From Streptococcus infantis ATCC 700779 (GTDB lineage: Bacteria; Bacillota; Bacilli; Lactobacillales; Streptococcaceae), in contig NZ_GL732439.1 of the NCBI RefSeq assembly GCF_000187465.1, positions 603,060 through 667,059 of the forward strand: 64,000 nucleotides of DNA, given 5' to 3'. This document shows, in pieces, positions 17,049-25,959 of this stretch; positions within the stretch are counted from its first letter, which is position 1, and each line of letters begins with the position of its first letter. The position numbers and the translations under genes are program-made. The notes under the pieces are model-generated. The model ran no database searches, had not been told where the DNA came from, and saw nothing but the letters and a program-made list of their open reading frames with translations.

Positions 17049-17120
17049 ACAGAAACTGCGTACGTGCGTTCCGCACACACTACGTCGGGATTGGAGGTTT
17101 CATGCAGGCTACAGCTTGCT
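17049..17120. repeat. Inter-cassette repeat
   Basis: ACTACGTCGGGATTGGAGG and CATGCAGGCTACAGCTTGCT. Follows the third repeat family without a gap and leads into the stop of the gene at 17147. Confidence 0.78.
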
Positions 17121-17146
17121 GCCATATTGCCGAAGGCCAGTAATAT

Positions 17147-17929
17147 TTATTCTTTCGTCATTGAAAGCAGGAAAGGGGTTGAACTAAGTGCACTTTTTAC
17201 TGAATCAATTTCAGTAAAGTTCAATGTCCAAATATATTTTTCATTTTTTATAGAATAACTTCCAATTCCTCTATTTAAGAAACTTGTCAAATTAATATTT
17301 TCAGCCTGTTTATGATTTAGAATATTAAGTTCATAAATATCTTTAACAAAACCTTTTTCGGCTAATGAACCATTTGTTAATAACATGTTGTCCCATATTT
17401 TTTCTGCAAACAATGGTATATTTTCGCTTGAGAATATTGTGGATTTAATTTTAGAACCATCAAGTGTTTGGTTTTCTAGCAATCCCATACCGTAGCCATA
17501 ATCCCAAGCATCAAGATTTACATTATTAGTAATAAAATTTACTAACAACTCTTTATATTTATATGGGCACATAATTATAAATTTTGCTTCATATACATTA
17601 TTAGAATTTAAATCTAATTGATTTAAAAAAGGGTTGTCGTACAGGATTAAAATTTTATCTATTTTTTTTGCTTGAGCTGAAAAGAATGATAAATTTTTCT
17701 GTTTCATTTTTTTTAAGGTATTTTCAATCGAACTAGATTGATAGTTTCCAAAATTTATATCAATATCATCTAGTCTTAAGTTAAATTCATTTATGTATAA
17801 TTTATCAATTTGAATTATATTTTCTAAAAACCAATTATCTGTATTTGAGAAATTGTTAATATCATTTCTTTTTAAAAGAGTTATAGAGAAATTTTTAAAT
17901 TTCTCTCCTTTAGTTTTTTTAAAAATCAT
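17147..17929 (-). CDS. Immunity protein swapped behind nuclease copy 2
   Basis: 260 residues, rich in Asn, Leu and Ile, no family recognised. Its frame opens with MIFKKTKGEKFKNF immediately after eight codons (MKSKEFIQ and TGA) that belong to the start of a different immunity gene, the one at 13932-14603. The gene therefore took over the translation start region of that gene, and its own N-terminus may be cut. Whether it protects against the nuclease beside it is an open question. Confidence 0.7.
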   Translation of the reverse strand: MIFKKTKGEKFKNFSITLLKRNDINNFSNTDNWFLENIIQIDKLYINEFNLRLDDIDINFGNYQSSSIENTLKKMKQKNLSFFSAQAKKIDKILILYDNPFLNQLDLNSNNVYEAKFIIMCPYKYKELLVNFITNNVNLDAWDYGYGMGLLENQTLDGSKIKSTIFSSENIPLFAEKIWDNMLLTNGSLAEKGFVKDIYELNILNHKQAENINLTSFLNRGIGSYSIKNEKYIWTLNFTEIDSVKSALSSTPFLLSMTKE

Positions 17930-17969
17930 TGAATAAATTCCTTACTTTTCATAATTATAGTCCTTAAAA

Positions 17970-18250
17970 TCAATTTTTGAATACTAAAGTCATAAAGCGA
18001 GCAACACCTTTGGATGAAGCCACATCCGTTTGCTTATCCTTATTTTTTGTTGAAACCATATATGCAGCCTTTGGACATTTTCCTCCAGCATTGTGCAGTT
18101 TTTTCAAATTGAATAACCCTGATCTCTTTTGACCTTTCGTTAATCGTCCTGTATTATATTTTACCTCAATAAAATAGATTTTCCCAGGCATACCTTTGTC
18201 AGTATTTTTTGGATAAAAATCATAGGGAAGGGCGTCTGAAGGTTATTTCA
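17970..18250 (-). pseudogene. PD-(D/E)XK nuclease toxin tip (copy 2)
   Basis: 73 of 73 codons align with copy 1 (14621-14895); only a few residues differ, for example LKKLHNAGGKC against LKKPHNAGGKY. EVKY and the upstream PYDFYP are kept, so the catalytic residues look intact. It too starts at an uptake sequence (18229) with no core. It is followed by a different immunity gene. Confidence 0.75.
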
Positions 18251-18297
18251 GAGGACTTTGATATTTTGTTGGGTCTCGACCAACCTACGCTTGCTAT
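18225..18297. repeat. Second repeat family
   Basis: GGCGTCTGAAGGTTATTTC, GATATTTTGTTGGGTCTCG, ACCAACCTACGCTTGCT. Copy of 14879-14940, extended by the TTGCT end. It separates the nuclease copy from the Imm21 gene. Confidence 0.7.
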
Positions 18298-18821
18298 AGT
18301 TCGTTATAGTATTTAAATGAATGAATTAAAAAAGAAATATCATATGCTTCGTACAAATACGTTTGGATTTTATACAAGCAATTTTTATGAGTAAATTTTA
18401 CCTCTATACTATCTTCTTTATCTTTAAAAGTAAAAGCACTATCAAATATAACCCATTCAACATCATTAATGAAAATTGATGTTTCTTCTAATGGCTGATA
18501 TTTATGATGACCATCCACTATATTTTTTATATGAGTATCAATGTGTGATTCATCATTAATCCAATAAGCTCTGAATATAAAAATCTCACTAGTGTCTAGT
18601 TTGTGTACTGCAAAAGTTGGTAAAGGTTCGTCTCCTAAAATAATAGTTTGTACACCTTCTACAGCTAAAACAGATAAATAGTTATGCTGAGAGCAAGCTA
18701 AAGAATAATGCTCTTCTGGTTTTAAATCTACACAGCCCTGCCATATATTGGCATCTGATTTGGGTAACATGACTAATGGACCACCATAAGTGTCAATATC
18801 ATGTGTTTTAAAAAAATTCAT
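18294..18821 (-). CDS. Imm21 immunity protein
   Basis: 175 residues. DTYGGPLVMLPKSDANIWQG at residues 10-29 is the hallmark of the Imm21 family, followed by SLACSQHNYLSVLAVEG and the LPTFAVHKL strand. Cytoplasmic. ATG after AGAGGTTTTGCA. Its partner is the HTCG-containing nuclease at 18868-19345, which is broken. Confidence 0.82.
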   Translation of the reverse strand: MNFFKTHDIDTYGGPLVMLPKSDANIWQGCVDLKPEEHYSLACSQHNYLSVLAVEGVQTIILGDEPLPTFAVHKLDTSEIFIFRAYWINDESHIDTHIKNIVDGHHKYQPLEETSIFINDVEWVIFDSAFTFKDKEDSIEVKFTHKNCLYKIQTYLYEAYDISFLIHSFKYYNEL

Positions 18822-18867
18822 TGCAAAACCTCTATGTATTAAAAATTTAAATTTTAGCTAACTAAAG

Positions 18868-19345
18868 TTACTTCAAGAATAAACATTGAGGATACAGATC
18901 TTGAGACTCATTTCCTCGTAGCAAGCCAATATTAGCTTGGTGATCTCCTACAAAATTTCCAGTTTTAGTTCCAGGATCAGTGGCACCACAAGTATGGCAT
19001 ATACCAATTTTATTCAATTTTTTGCGTTCTTCTTGAGTGAAATTCCTTTCAGGTCCTCTAGCAGGAATAGATCCTTCTTCAAATGGGCCAATTCCTACCG
19101 TCAGTAATTGTTCTAATGTGAATAATCCTAAAAAGTCTACCCAGCTTTGCGTATTCGGTGCAAACCTGTACAGATTCTCCCCACCCATCAACCCAATCGG
19201 ATCCTAAGTTACAAACCGACCTGCATCAGGCTCATAGTATCTGAAGAAGTTGTAATGCAGCCCGTTTTGCGGTCGCAATACTGATTTTGCAACCTCAACG
19301 GCTGGTGCGCCGTCCCCGTAACGTTCGTCTCCTCTTTCATACGAC
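18868..19345 (-). pseudogene. Rhs core with HNH-like toxin, disrupted
   Basis: Core [13 protein letters not shown], a one-base deletion, then GRFVT and TAG in place of NQ, then [17 protein letters not shown] and WVDFLGL. The toxin reads ARGPERNFTQEERKKLNKIG, CHTCGATDPGTKTGNFVGDH, QDLYPQC. The CHTCG, NFVxDHQ and YPQC motifs are those of a recurrent Rhs toxin with a zinc-binding HNH-like core. The end (LFLK) departs from the expected CS motif, a late frameshift. Three lesions in all. Confidence 0.75.
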
Positions 19346-19390
19346 CTTAATGTATGCGTTAGGAGGAGGCTAATTCTATTTACGCTTGTT

Positions 19391-19921
19391 TTAAATATCC
19401 TTCTTTTTTAATAAAAATATCCTGAAAATTTCATGGCCAAAACCGTCATCAAATTTAGAGTAAACAATGTTAAAAATGTCTTTATAATTAAAATCAGATG
19501 AATATTCATGTAACCATGAGAAATTCTCTAAATTTAAGACTGGATAATTTTTAAATGTATTTTCATATTTCGACCTATAAATACATATGTTAGGTATATA
19601 AAAACTATATAGATTATGTGATTCAGAACTTATATCCGGGTATGTTATACATATTGATAAATCGTTATCTATCAGAATATCTTTTGCCATTAAATTTATA
19701 TTATTAATGTAAAATATTGCAGTATTTAAAAAGAACAAATTCAACTGTTTTTGGGATAGTATTTTCAAAAATGGTTTTTCTCTTCCAGTTCTAGTAATCA
19801 AGGGAATTTCTTCAAATTCAACAGGATGCTTAAGTAATTTAATTATTTCATCATACTGATACGATTTTTCAGTTTTTGCTAACGTTGTTAATAGTTTTAA
19901 GTATTCCATTATGTATTCCAT
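19391..19921 (-). CDS. Immunity protein, unrecognised family (176 aa)
   Basis: About 176 residues, starting MEYIMEYLKLLTTLAKTEK, with a second possible start four codons in. Aromatic-rich C-terminal half (NFSWLHEYSSDFNYKDIF). No family recognised and no signal peptide. No Rhs core or toxin is visible between it and the HEAT gene upstream; 19931-20054 shows nothing I can assign. Confidence 0.6.
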   Translation of the reverse strand: MEYIMEYLKLLTTLAKTEKSYQYDEIIKLLKHPVEFEEIPLITRTGREKPFLKILSQKQLNLFFLNTAIFYINNINLMAKDILIDNDLSICITYPDISSESHNLYSFYIPNICIYRSKYENTFKNYPVLNLENFSWLHEYSSDFNYKDIFNIVYSKFDDGFGHEIFRIFLLKKKDI

Positions 19922-20054
19922 CCATGGCAAAATAAGAAATCTCTATTATCTTTAGAGAATGGGGGATTTATCAATGTTTATCGTGAGTAGTGTGGTTGGT
20001 TTTACTGGCTTTGAAGACGAAAGCAGGTTTGCGATTAAGGCGTACGTCAAGAAA

Positions 20055-20867
20055 CTATTTAAATTCTTCTAATAATTCTTTTCTTAATTCCGCAAATTCA
20101 TCCGATAAATTATTTTTAAGTTCAGTATAAATTTCATCATCGATTTTACTTTGAGTGAATAGTGTCTTTTTAACATAAGGGATAACTTTTTTAGAATTAA
20201 TTGAAATTAAAAATGCAATAATTTCATTGTAAATATAAGATTTTTCATTAAATTGGCTTAGTTTATGTATTAGTAAATTTTCAATTGATTCTGATCTATA
20301 ATGTTTTCCTTTTAATCCATACAATACCCAGGAGATAATTTTGTGATGCTTGCTGTTTAAATTTTTTATAAGATATTCTTTTATATAATTTCTTTTTGGG
20401 AAATATGCAGAACTAAATGCAATAGAAATAATTATAGAATATCTATTTAAATTCCAAATAGAACTAATATTATTTTCAATAGTGCGAAACTCTTCTTCTC
20501 CTAGATTATATTTTTTGAATAGATGTCCTAAAGAAGATATTGCAGATGATTTCACTTTAATACTTTTGTCATTTTGAATAGAGTAAATTAATATAGAGAA
20601 AATTTCTTTCAATTCCGTAGTGCTAAGTTTTTCTTGCATTTGTCCCAAGATAAAATTTGCAATTTCTCTATGTTTACTAAATCGACTTGTTAAAAGGGTA
20701 TTTCTGATTATATCAATAATCTCTTTATACTGAAAAAATTGTAGTCTTTTTGCTGCTTCATATTGAATAATAGTATTAGAATGTAGTAGTTTTTCTAATA
20801 AGTCATTGATAGATAGATCTTTACATTCTAAAAAAGCGTCAAAACTTGAAATTCTATCATTTACCAT
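20055..20867 (-). CDS. HEAT-repeat immunity protein (270 aa)
   Basis: 270 residues of repeated helical pairs (NTIIQYEAAKRLQFFQYKEI, KSIKVKSSAISSLGHLFKKY, HHKIISWVLYGLKGKHYRS). I start at the ATG at 20867 (MVNDRISSF): AGGA lies upstream, and the preceding codons belong in another frame to a toxin tail that stops at 20869. The longer reading from 20966 would include that tail. Cytoplasmic, probably a protein-binding solenoid. Confidence 0.8.
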   Translation of the reverse strand: MVNDRISSFDAFLECKDLSINDLLEKLLHSNTIIQYEAAKRLQFFQYKEIIDIIRNTLLTSRFSKHREIANFILGQMQEKLSTTELKEIFSILIYSIQNDKSIKVKSSAISSLGHLFKKYNLGEEEFRTIENNISSIWNLNRYSIIISIAFSSAYFPKRNYIKEYLIKNLNSKHHKIISWVLYGLKGKHYRSESIENLLIHKLSQFNEKSYIYNEIIAFLISINSKKVIPYVKKTLFTQSKIDDEIYTELKNNLSDEFAELRKELLEEFK

Positions 20868-20868
20868 A

Positions 20869-21660
20869 TTATTTTTTCCTGTTACACTTATCATTCGAAT
20901 GCTGAGAATGGCAACATCCCCAAGCTTTTTGAGTAGATTTAGCTTGTTTGGCAGATATTTGCCCACAATTAATTAATTCTTACAATACTTCACATTTCTC
21001 TGGTTTTTTCCTGTGCTTTGAAAATACTCATTTATTTTTTTATAAACTTGATTAGCAACCCCAGTATCTACTTGATTTCCATTTGCTGCCATCATTACTG
21101 TATCAAGCGCTTTTTTTCCTTTTTCATAAATAATAACTATACCTAAAGTTACAAGCGCAGCTTTACTTAACACAATCAATTCAGGAGCAATAAGGGAACT
21201 GCCAAGCCTTTAAGGGTCGTTCCATCTTTGTACGTTCAGTGCAAACTGATATAAATTTTCCCCACCCATCAATCCAATCGGATCCTGATTCACAAACCGT
21301 CCGGCCTCGGGTTCGTAATACCTGAACAGATTGTAATGCAGCCCCGTCTCTTCATCGAAGTATTGGTTCTGCAATCTGAACGGCTGATGTGCATCCTTAT
21401 AAACCCTCTCATCCTTTTTCAGACGACCCTAGGCGGTGTATTCGCCGTACCACAACAGATTGCCGTTGAAATCGTAGTGGTAGCGGATGGTTTCTGAACG
21501 GGCAGGTACAGCATATCGTACAGCACATCGCGCCAGTCGGTTTCAGGCAAATCGTTTCGGGCGTTCTCTTCTTTAGATGGCACTTTCCATTGGTGCTGGC
21601 CGTTTTCGTTGTAGACGAAGCAGGTAAGGGTAAGCGTATAGGGCAAGGTCGTCTGAAGGT
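20869..21660 (-). pseudogene. Rhs core with unassigned toxin, several lesions
   Basis: High end: a core piece (LTCFVYNENGQHQWKVPSK, ETDWRDVLYDMLYLPVQKP), then a frame change, [14 protein letters not shown], a stop, [40 protein letters not shown]. After a TAA where DPLGL is expected comes the toxin: LSKAALVTLGIVIIYEKGKK, NQVYKKINEYFQSTGKNQRN, a slip at a TTAATTAATT repeat, then SAKQAKSTQKAWGCCHSQHS and a basic end. Family unknown. Confidence 0.7.
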
Positions 21661-21712
21661 TATTTCACACAACCTTGATATTTTGTTGGGTCTTGACCCA
21701 AACTACGCTTGC
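21643..21712. repeat. Second repeat family
   Basis: AAGGTCGTCTGAAGGTTATT, then CACACAACCTTGATATTTTG and GGGTCTTGACCCAAACTACG. Third copy of the element at 14879 and 18225, with CAACCTTG in place of the second uptake sequence. Confidence 0.68.
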
Positions 21713-21772
21713 TAGAAACATCTACAGTTATTTGGATTTTGATTAGCTTTATATAGTTTGAAGGATTTAAAA

Positions 21773-22084
21773 TTAGTAAATTATAAAAGAATTCAGATTT
21801 AAAATGAATGTATTTAAATCTCTCTTCCATAACTTAATGCTCTTAGAAAAGTATAATGATATAGTTGGCTCTTCAGATAAAAAACATGCATAACTTTTTT
21901 CGATTGGTAAAACTTCCAAGTCATCCATTCCTTCAAAAACTAGAGTACAAGTTTTGTTTGGTTGGTATCTATGACGAATAGTCCAATATTCTGATATATC
22001 TAAATCATTTCCTTCTGATTCTTTTAAAACAATCCAGTTATGGTTATGTAATTGGTCTCTTAAATCTTCAATATGATATTTCAT
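21773..22084 (-). CDS. Immunity protein, unrecognised family (103 aa)
   Basis: 103 residues (MKYHIEDLRDQLHNHNWIVL start, CTLVFEGMDDLEVLPIEKSY in the middle). Mixed alpha/beta, no signal peptide, no family recognised. ATG after AGAGGGAAATATACT. Only an uptake sequence (22163) lies between it and the TPR gene upstream. Confidence 0.65.
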   Translation of the reverse strand: MKYHIEDLRDQLHNHNWIVLKESEGNDLDISEYWTIRHRYQPNKTCTLVFEGMDDLEVLPIEKSYACFLSEEPTISLYFSKSIKLWKRDLNTFILNLNSFIIY

Positions 22085-22176
22085 AGTATATTTCCCTCTA
22101 GTTATACTACATCCGGGTCGTAGGCGTAGTGGCGGTTAAGTACGGTACAAAAAAGGTCGTCTGAAAATATCGAATC

Positions 22177-22629
22177 TTACTTTTTGGTTTTTTTCTTAGG
22201 ATTTAATTCTTCTTTACGTTGCTTATAAAATTGCCAATATTTTTTGTCTTCCATAGAGAAAGGTGTGTAACGTAGCTCATTATAAGTTAGGTCAAAATAT
22301 TTATAGGCATTTTCCATATCACCTAATTCGTAATAAACGATTCCTGTCCATATAAACACACCTGCTGCAGGTTCATCTTTTCGTGCATCAAGTGCAATTA
22401 ACATCCACTCAAGAGCTTTTTGATAATCACCTAATTTTTTATAGCTTCCTGAAATACCACAAGCAATCGCAGAAGTAGGTTCAACAAATTGAGTTGCTGG
22501 TTTGGGTAAAAGTTCCCATGCCTGCTTTAGAATATCAATTCTTTCCTCCGGTGTGGGCGCGTCATTTGAGTTACATACAAAATCATTGATTATTTCGTTT
22601 AATTCATAATTTACTTGATCTAAATACAT
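22177..22629 (-). CDS. TPR-type immunity protein
   Basis: 150 residues; paralogue of 5002-5454 with the same helical pairs (GDYQKALEWMLIALDARKDE, GDMENAYKYFDLTYNELRYT) and the same basic KKKTKK tail. ATG after AGAAGGAGAAATT. No toxin remains upstream: the core text (LAQIHNWT) breaks off at about 22680. Confidence 0.78.
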   Translation of the reverse strand: MYLDQVNYELNEIINDFVCNSNDAPTPEERIDILKQAWELLPKPATQFVEPTSAIACGISGSYKKLGDYQKALEWMLIALDARKDEPAAGVFIWTGIVYYELGDMENAYKYFDLTYNELRYTPFSMEDKKYWQFYKQRKEELNPKKKTKK

Positions 22630-22708
22630 AATTTCTCCTTCTTATGTGCATTCTTTAAAGAGTATTTATTACCATGATGGTCCAGTTGTGTATCTGTGCC
22701 AAGGGTTC

Positions 22709-22764
22709 GCGCGTAACGCACACACTTTACATCTTGGAGGTTTCATACTGGCTACGGATTGCTT
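22709..22764. repeat. Inter-cassette repeat, diverged
   Basis: GCGCGTAACGCACACACTTT, CTTGGAGGTTTCATACTGG, CTACGGATTGCT. The central CGTCGGGA segment is partly lost. A few bases of Rhs core (22680-22708) precede it. Confidence 0.65.
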
Positions 22765-22817
22765 CAGATTATTACAAATTCTATATTTGTACAGAATTTA
22801 ATTGTCTTTTTGCCGTT

Positions 22818-23168
22818 TTATTTCTTAAGATACTTTTCTATATATCTGTATTGCTCTTGCGTACATTTAACTGAAAAAAATATTTTTTCACTTATAATAC
22901 TTTGGGCAGAAAAAATATCTTTTTCATATTTTAATTTTATTTTACTTAACGGAATCATTCCTTTTCCATTTTCTTTCCCACAAAAAAGCTTATATTGTAA
23001 CTCATTATTACTGATCCTTATATCTCCGCAAGTTTTTTTACTATTATATTCTGATACAATTATATTTAACCAGCCATGTTGAAAATCATAAGAGTAATGT
23101 GAAACATAAGGTAAATTAGAAGAAGAGGATACTATTAGAGATAAAATTGAACTTAAAATTGATTTCAT
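22818..23168 (-). CDS. Exported immunity protein (116 aa)
   Basis: 116 residues. The N-terminus (MKSILSSILSLIVSSSSNLP) looks like a signal peptide, so the protein probably acts in the periplasm. The rest is strand-rich (HGWLNIIVSEYNSKKTCGDI) with two more Cys that could form a disulphide. No family recognised. Ribosome binding site weak. It follows a frameshifted toxin tail by three bases. Confidence 0.68.
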   Translation of the reverse strand: MKSILSSILSLIVSSSSNLPYVSHYSYDFQHGWLNIIVSEYNSKKTCGDIRISNNELQYKLFCGKENGKGMIPLSKIKLKYEKDIFSAQSIISEKIFFSVKCTQEQYRYIEKYLKK

Positions 23169-23171
23169 AAT

Positions 23172-23330
23172 TTATTTACCATTTAATTTATTAATTTTAT
23201 TAGCTAACGAAGCAGGAGTAACCCAACCAGACATTTTCAATTCTTTAATATCAGCAGCTTAACTTTGCTCCATATGCAAAACTTGCACACTGCCTATTTC
23301 GTAAATTATATCCAGAAGTTTCTGTATTTT
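23172..23330 (-). pseudogene. Toxin tail, frameshifted
   Basis: NTETSGYNLRNRQCASFAYG, AKLS, a frameshift, then ADIKELKMSGWVTPASLANK and INKLNGK. No core is attached; bases further up to 23388 can be read only in short pieces. Its partner is the exported protein at 22818, so the toxin may act in the periplasm. Confidence 0.55.
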
Positions 23331-23388
23331 TTTATTAATGAGATTGTCAAAAAACAAATCTTTCAAAGGATCTTGATGAAGGTTTGAA

Positions 23389-23416
23389 GTCGACTGAAAA
23401 TTATTTCAGACGACCT
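23389..23416. terminator. Inverted uptake-sequence hairpin
   Basis: GTCGACTGAAA and TTTCAGACGAC with a four-base loop, just downstream of the SUKH gene at 23451; a likely minus-strand terminator. Confidence 0.6.
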
Positions 23417-23450
23417 TATGGGATTTGTTAAACCTTGATACAATTTACAT

Positions 23451-23891
23451 TTACTCAAAATCTATAATTTTTCCATATTCAAGAATTTCATCAAAAGTAT
23501 CTGCTACTTTTCCAATACTTCCATCATCTAGCCAATACTCCCATATTGAGAAATTATCTTCCAAATCAAAATACACGCACGCTCCATCAGCTAAAGAGCC
23601 AAACAGCAAACCTCTTTTTACTCGTTCTGAGTCAATATATCCATTTGAGTCATGCCTTTCTACAATATTAGGCATCTGTTGTTTCTCTTTATTTATCTCT
23701 ACTAGGTATTTTAAATAGCACCATTGAGGAAATCCATTTAAGTTATCAAACAACGATTCTTCATTAAACAGATTAATTTGATAGTTGTTGAATTCAATCT
23801 CCATAAATAATTGAAATTTATTAATAGTATTTTTATATGACTGAGGAAATAAGATGTTTAAATTTTTTTCTATGCTTGATATTTCTTTCAT
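23451..23891 (-). CDS. SMI1/KNR4 (SUKH) immunity protein
   Basis: 146 residues from MKEISSIEKNLNILFPQSYK, the classical SUKH opening (short helix, then FPxxY). Later WCYLKYLVEIN, GLLFGSLADGACVYFDLED and the terminal helix VADTFDEILEYG complete the fold. Start at 23891; the preceding in-frame codons (VHGIILEVVKKLILKG) belong to the toxin tail. Cytoplasmic. Confidence 0.85.
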   Translation of the reverse strand: MKEISSIEKNLNILFPQSYKNTINKFQLFMEIEFNNYQINLFNEESLFDNLNGFPQWCYLKYLVEINKEKQQMPNIVERHDSNGYIDSERVKRGLLFGSLADGACVYFDLEDNFSIWEYWLDDGSIGKVADTFDEILEYGKIIDFE

Positions 23892-24182
23892 GATTAGTAT
23901 TAGTCCTTTCAATATGAGTTTTTTTACAACTTCCAATATAATCCCGTGCACTTTTTTTCAATAGACCTCACGAAATTTATCGTGCGCATCAGTTTGTGCT
24001 TTATCTCTATGAAAACTTTCTGTAATAAAGAGTTGTGTACCTGTACCAGGGGTTCGTAGTTGTCGGGATCGGTGTAGAGATAAGTATATCTTCCGTCCGG
24101 GTGGGCTTCCTGCAAGAGGTGGCTGCCGTCCCAAACAAATTAGGAGGCCAGTAATATCATAGACGTAGACATCTTTAGACAT
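23892..24182 (-). pseudogene. Rhs core joined to nuclease-like toxin tail
   Basis: Core SHLLQEAHPDGRYTYLYTDP, EPLVQVHN, joined near 24030 to a tail read ITESFHRDKAQTDAHDKFRE, VY, TGA, KKVHGIILE. The TGA stands where a Trp codon is likely. The AHDKFRE pattern is common at the end of HNH-type Rhs toxins, but I cannot fix the family. Confidence 0.62.
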
Positions 24183-24246
24183 TATCAGGCTTCTTACTAA
24201 ACCATCTCTTCATTATTTTCATTGCCTTTTAGCAAAGATAGGCGTA

Positions 24247-24672
24247 TTAAAAGTATCTTTTGAAATAATTTATTGCCTTATAAGAGCTGATACCATAATG
24301 GTTTATACACTCAATAAACCAATATAGATTATCACAGTTTCTATCTAATTCTTCTGATTTAAATGGAGTAAGAATTAAACGATAAATATGATTTAATTCT
24401 ATATTTTTTTTATCCTTTTTATTTAAAGTTGACCATTTTTTTAATAGTGCAATTTCAATAACTTCCTTTCGGTATTTTTCTAAGTTATCAATAGTTTCAT
24501 CATAATATCTCCAATAATTTTCTGCACTATCAACATAAGGTTTATAGATGCTTATACATAAAATTGGATTCTCTATAATAATATCTAATATAGAAAGCAT
24601 AATCTTTCTATAAATTTGTTCAGTATTATTATCAATTAATAAATTGATAATTTCTAAGAAATATTTTTCCAT
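24247..24672 (-). CDS. Immunity protein, unrecognised family (141 aa)
   Basis: 141 residues, mostly helical, rich in Ile, Tyr and Glu (YVDSAENYWRYYDETIDNLE). No signal peptide, no family recognised. ATG after AAGAGAAATCAG. It follows a 40-residue toxin tail by 14 bases. Confidence 0.68.
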   Translation of the reverse strand: MEKYFLEIINLLIDNNTEQIYRKIMLSILDIIIENPILCISIYKPYVDSAENYWRYYDETIDNLEKYRKEVIEIALLKKWSTLNKKDKKNIELNHIYRLILTPFKSEELDRNCDNLYWFIECINHYGISSYKAINYFKRYF

Positions 24673-24686
24673 CTGATTTCTCTTAT

Positions 24687-24810
24687 TTATCCACTTGTTG
24701 CAGTAATTCTTAATATAGCTAGCAAAGGGTTAGATGTTGCACATGCATGCTTTGGTTTCTCAAAACGGTTATCTTTTGCTAAATTTAGAGTTTCTATGGT
24801 TGTTAACAGG
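24687..24810 (-). pseudogene. Toxin tail
   Basis: TIETLNLAKDNRFEKPKHAC, ATSNPLLAILRITATSG, stop. No core. It begins just past the stop of the immunity gene at 24814, so an entire core and most of the toxin were deleted. Confidence 0.52.
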
Positions 24811-24813
24811 AAT

Positions 24814-25131
24814 TTATTGTCCTTGACCAAGAATTTCTTCTCCAATTATTGAATCTAACTCTATCCATGCTTCTTCAAGTTGATTAACAATAGAAGATTC
24901 ATTTTTATTTGGATCGTCTTTTAAATTGAGATACCAAATATGTGTTAATTTCGGTATTTCATATAAATAAGACGCCAATCTTTTTTCAATTAGATTATGA
25001 TTATGAGTATAATGCTTTATTTCATTTAAAATTTTTAATAATTCTTGATAGTCCTTTACATCGAATTCAAGATCCATTCTGACCTTATCAATAAAACTAT
25101 TATTTTCAAGTTTTTCTAATAATTCTTTCAT
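24814..25131 (-). CDS. Immunity protein (105 aa), duplicated in part at 50601
   Basis: 105 residues from MKELLEKLENNSFIDKVRMD, acidic and helical, no family recognised. ATG at 25131 follows AAAGGTGGTTACT. A truncated copy of its first 31 codons is at 50601-50696, inside an 800-bp duplication. The pseudogene at 25202 ends 70 bases upstream, so two immunity genes stood behind one toxin here. Confidence 0.72.
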   Translation of the reverse strand: MKELLEKLENNSFIDKVRMDLEFDVKDYQELLKILNEIKHYTHNHNLIEKRLASYLYEIPKLTHIWYLNLKDDPNKNESSIVNQLEEAWIELDSIIGEEILGQGQ

Positions 25132-25201
25132 AGTAACCACCTTTAAGTTATACAAAGCCAAGGATTGCTTCTGCTGGAATAGTTTATTTATTTTAAAAAA
25201 G

Positions 25202-25678
25202 TTAAGCATTCACTCCAATAGAAATAGATAACACATCTTTCTCATTGTCGAGTAGAGATATATCGATGACTTTATCTATTTTATGACTAAAGAATTTTAA
25301 ACAATAAAAATTAGGTTTGTTTATTAATTCTAGCCAATTGCTAATATTTTTTATTTTGATAATAAACAAGGGGAATAATTCTATTGGTATTTCAGCCGAA
25401 TCATTTATTCCTCCATAAAAGTATACATAAGCAATATCATTTTCCTCTGGTGCAAAAAAATTTAATATTTCATTTTTTATCGATAAACTAAAATTTTCTT
25501 TTAATAATTCTTATATTCTATAGGGGGTAAAAGTACGATTTATTATTTCACATGAGAGTGGATATGGAATAATTTTTTGAGAATCTGAAATTAAATTATT
25601 TAAAAAATGAATTTCTTTCATTTTTTCCATTAAATTATTCTGTTTTAAAGTAAAGATTTTATCTTCTAAAGTTGTCAT
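25202..25678 (-). pseudogene. Immunity gene, nonsense copy of 50768-51244
   Basis: Same length and frame as the intact 158-codon gene at 50768-51244. At codon 56 the good copy reads AGAAATATAGAA, while this one has AGAATATAAGAA, giving a TAA stop; the frame then continues to the same end (DVLSISIGVNA). Two compensating single-base changes flank the stop. The other copy is intact, so the cell would keep the function if both lie in one genome. Confidence 0.8.
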
Positions 25679-25682
25679 GATA

Positions 25683-25850
25683 CTATTTCCTATGTTGTAC
25701 GGTTGCATTATCTTTGTAGGACTTCCAAGAAAATATACCATTCCCATTATTTCTTTTTTGACTAAGATTTCCATCCATTTTGGTAGTGGCTACATGCAAG
25801 TGTGGACAAGGATGTTTTCCAATCGTAAGGGTTGGTGTGCGGCATCCCGA
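25683..25850 (-). pseudogene. Rhs core end and toxin tail, duplicate of 51261-51410
   Basis: Tail HVATTKMDGNLSQKRNNGNG, IFSWKSYKDNATVQHRK, stop. The second copy at 51261 reads almost the same but stops earlier (DNVTV). The core side here (QPLRLENI-like text, then HYFHCYQIG) is rearranged at about 25830. Confidence 0.65.
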
Positions 25851-25903
25851 TTTGGTAGCAGTGGAAGTAGTGGGCTTGTTGGCGGCTTGCTTCTGTTGGG
25901 GAT

Positions 25904-25952
25904 GGGGTCGTCTGAAAGCTGGGTGAGTGAGGGTTTAGGGTTTCAGACGATC
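25904..25952. terminator. Facing uptake sequences
   Basis: GGGTCGTCTGAAA and TTTCAGACGATCC separated by about 25 bases. Sits just below the stop of the CPCC gene; probable terminator for it. Confidence 0.58.
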
Positions 25953-25959
25953 CTGTAGG

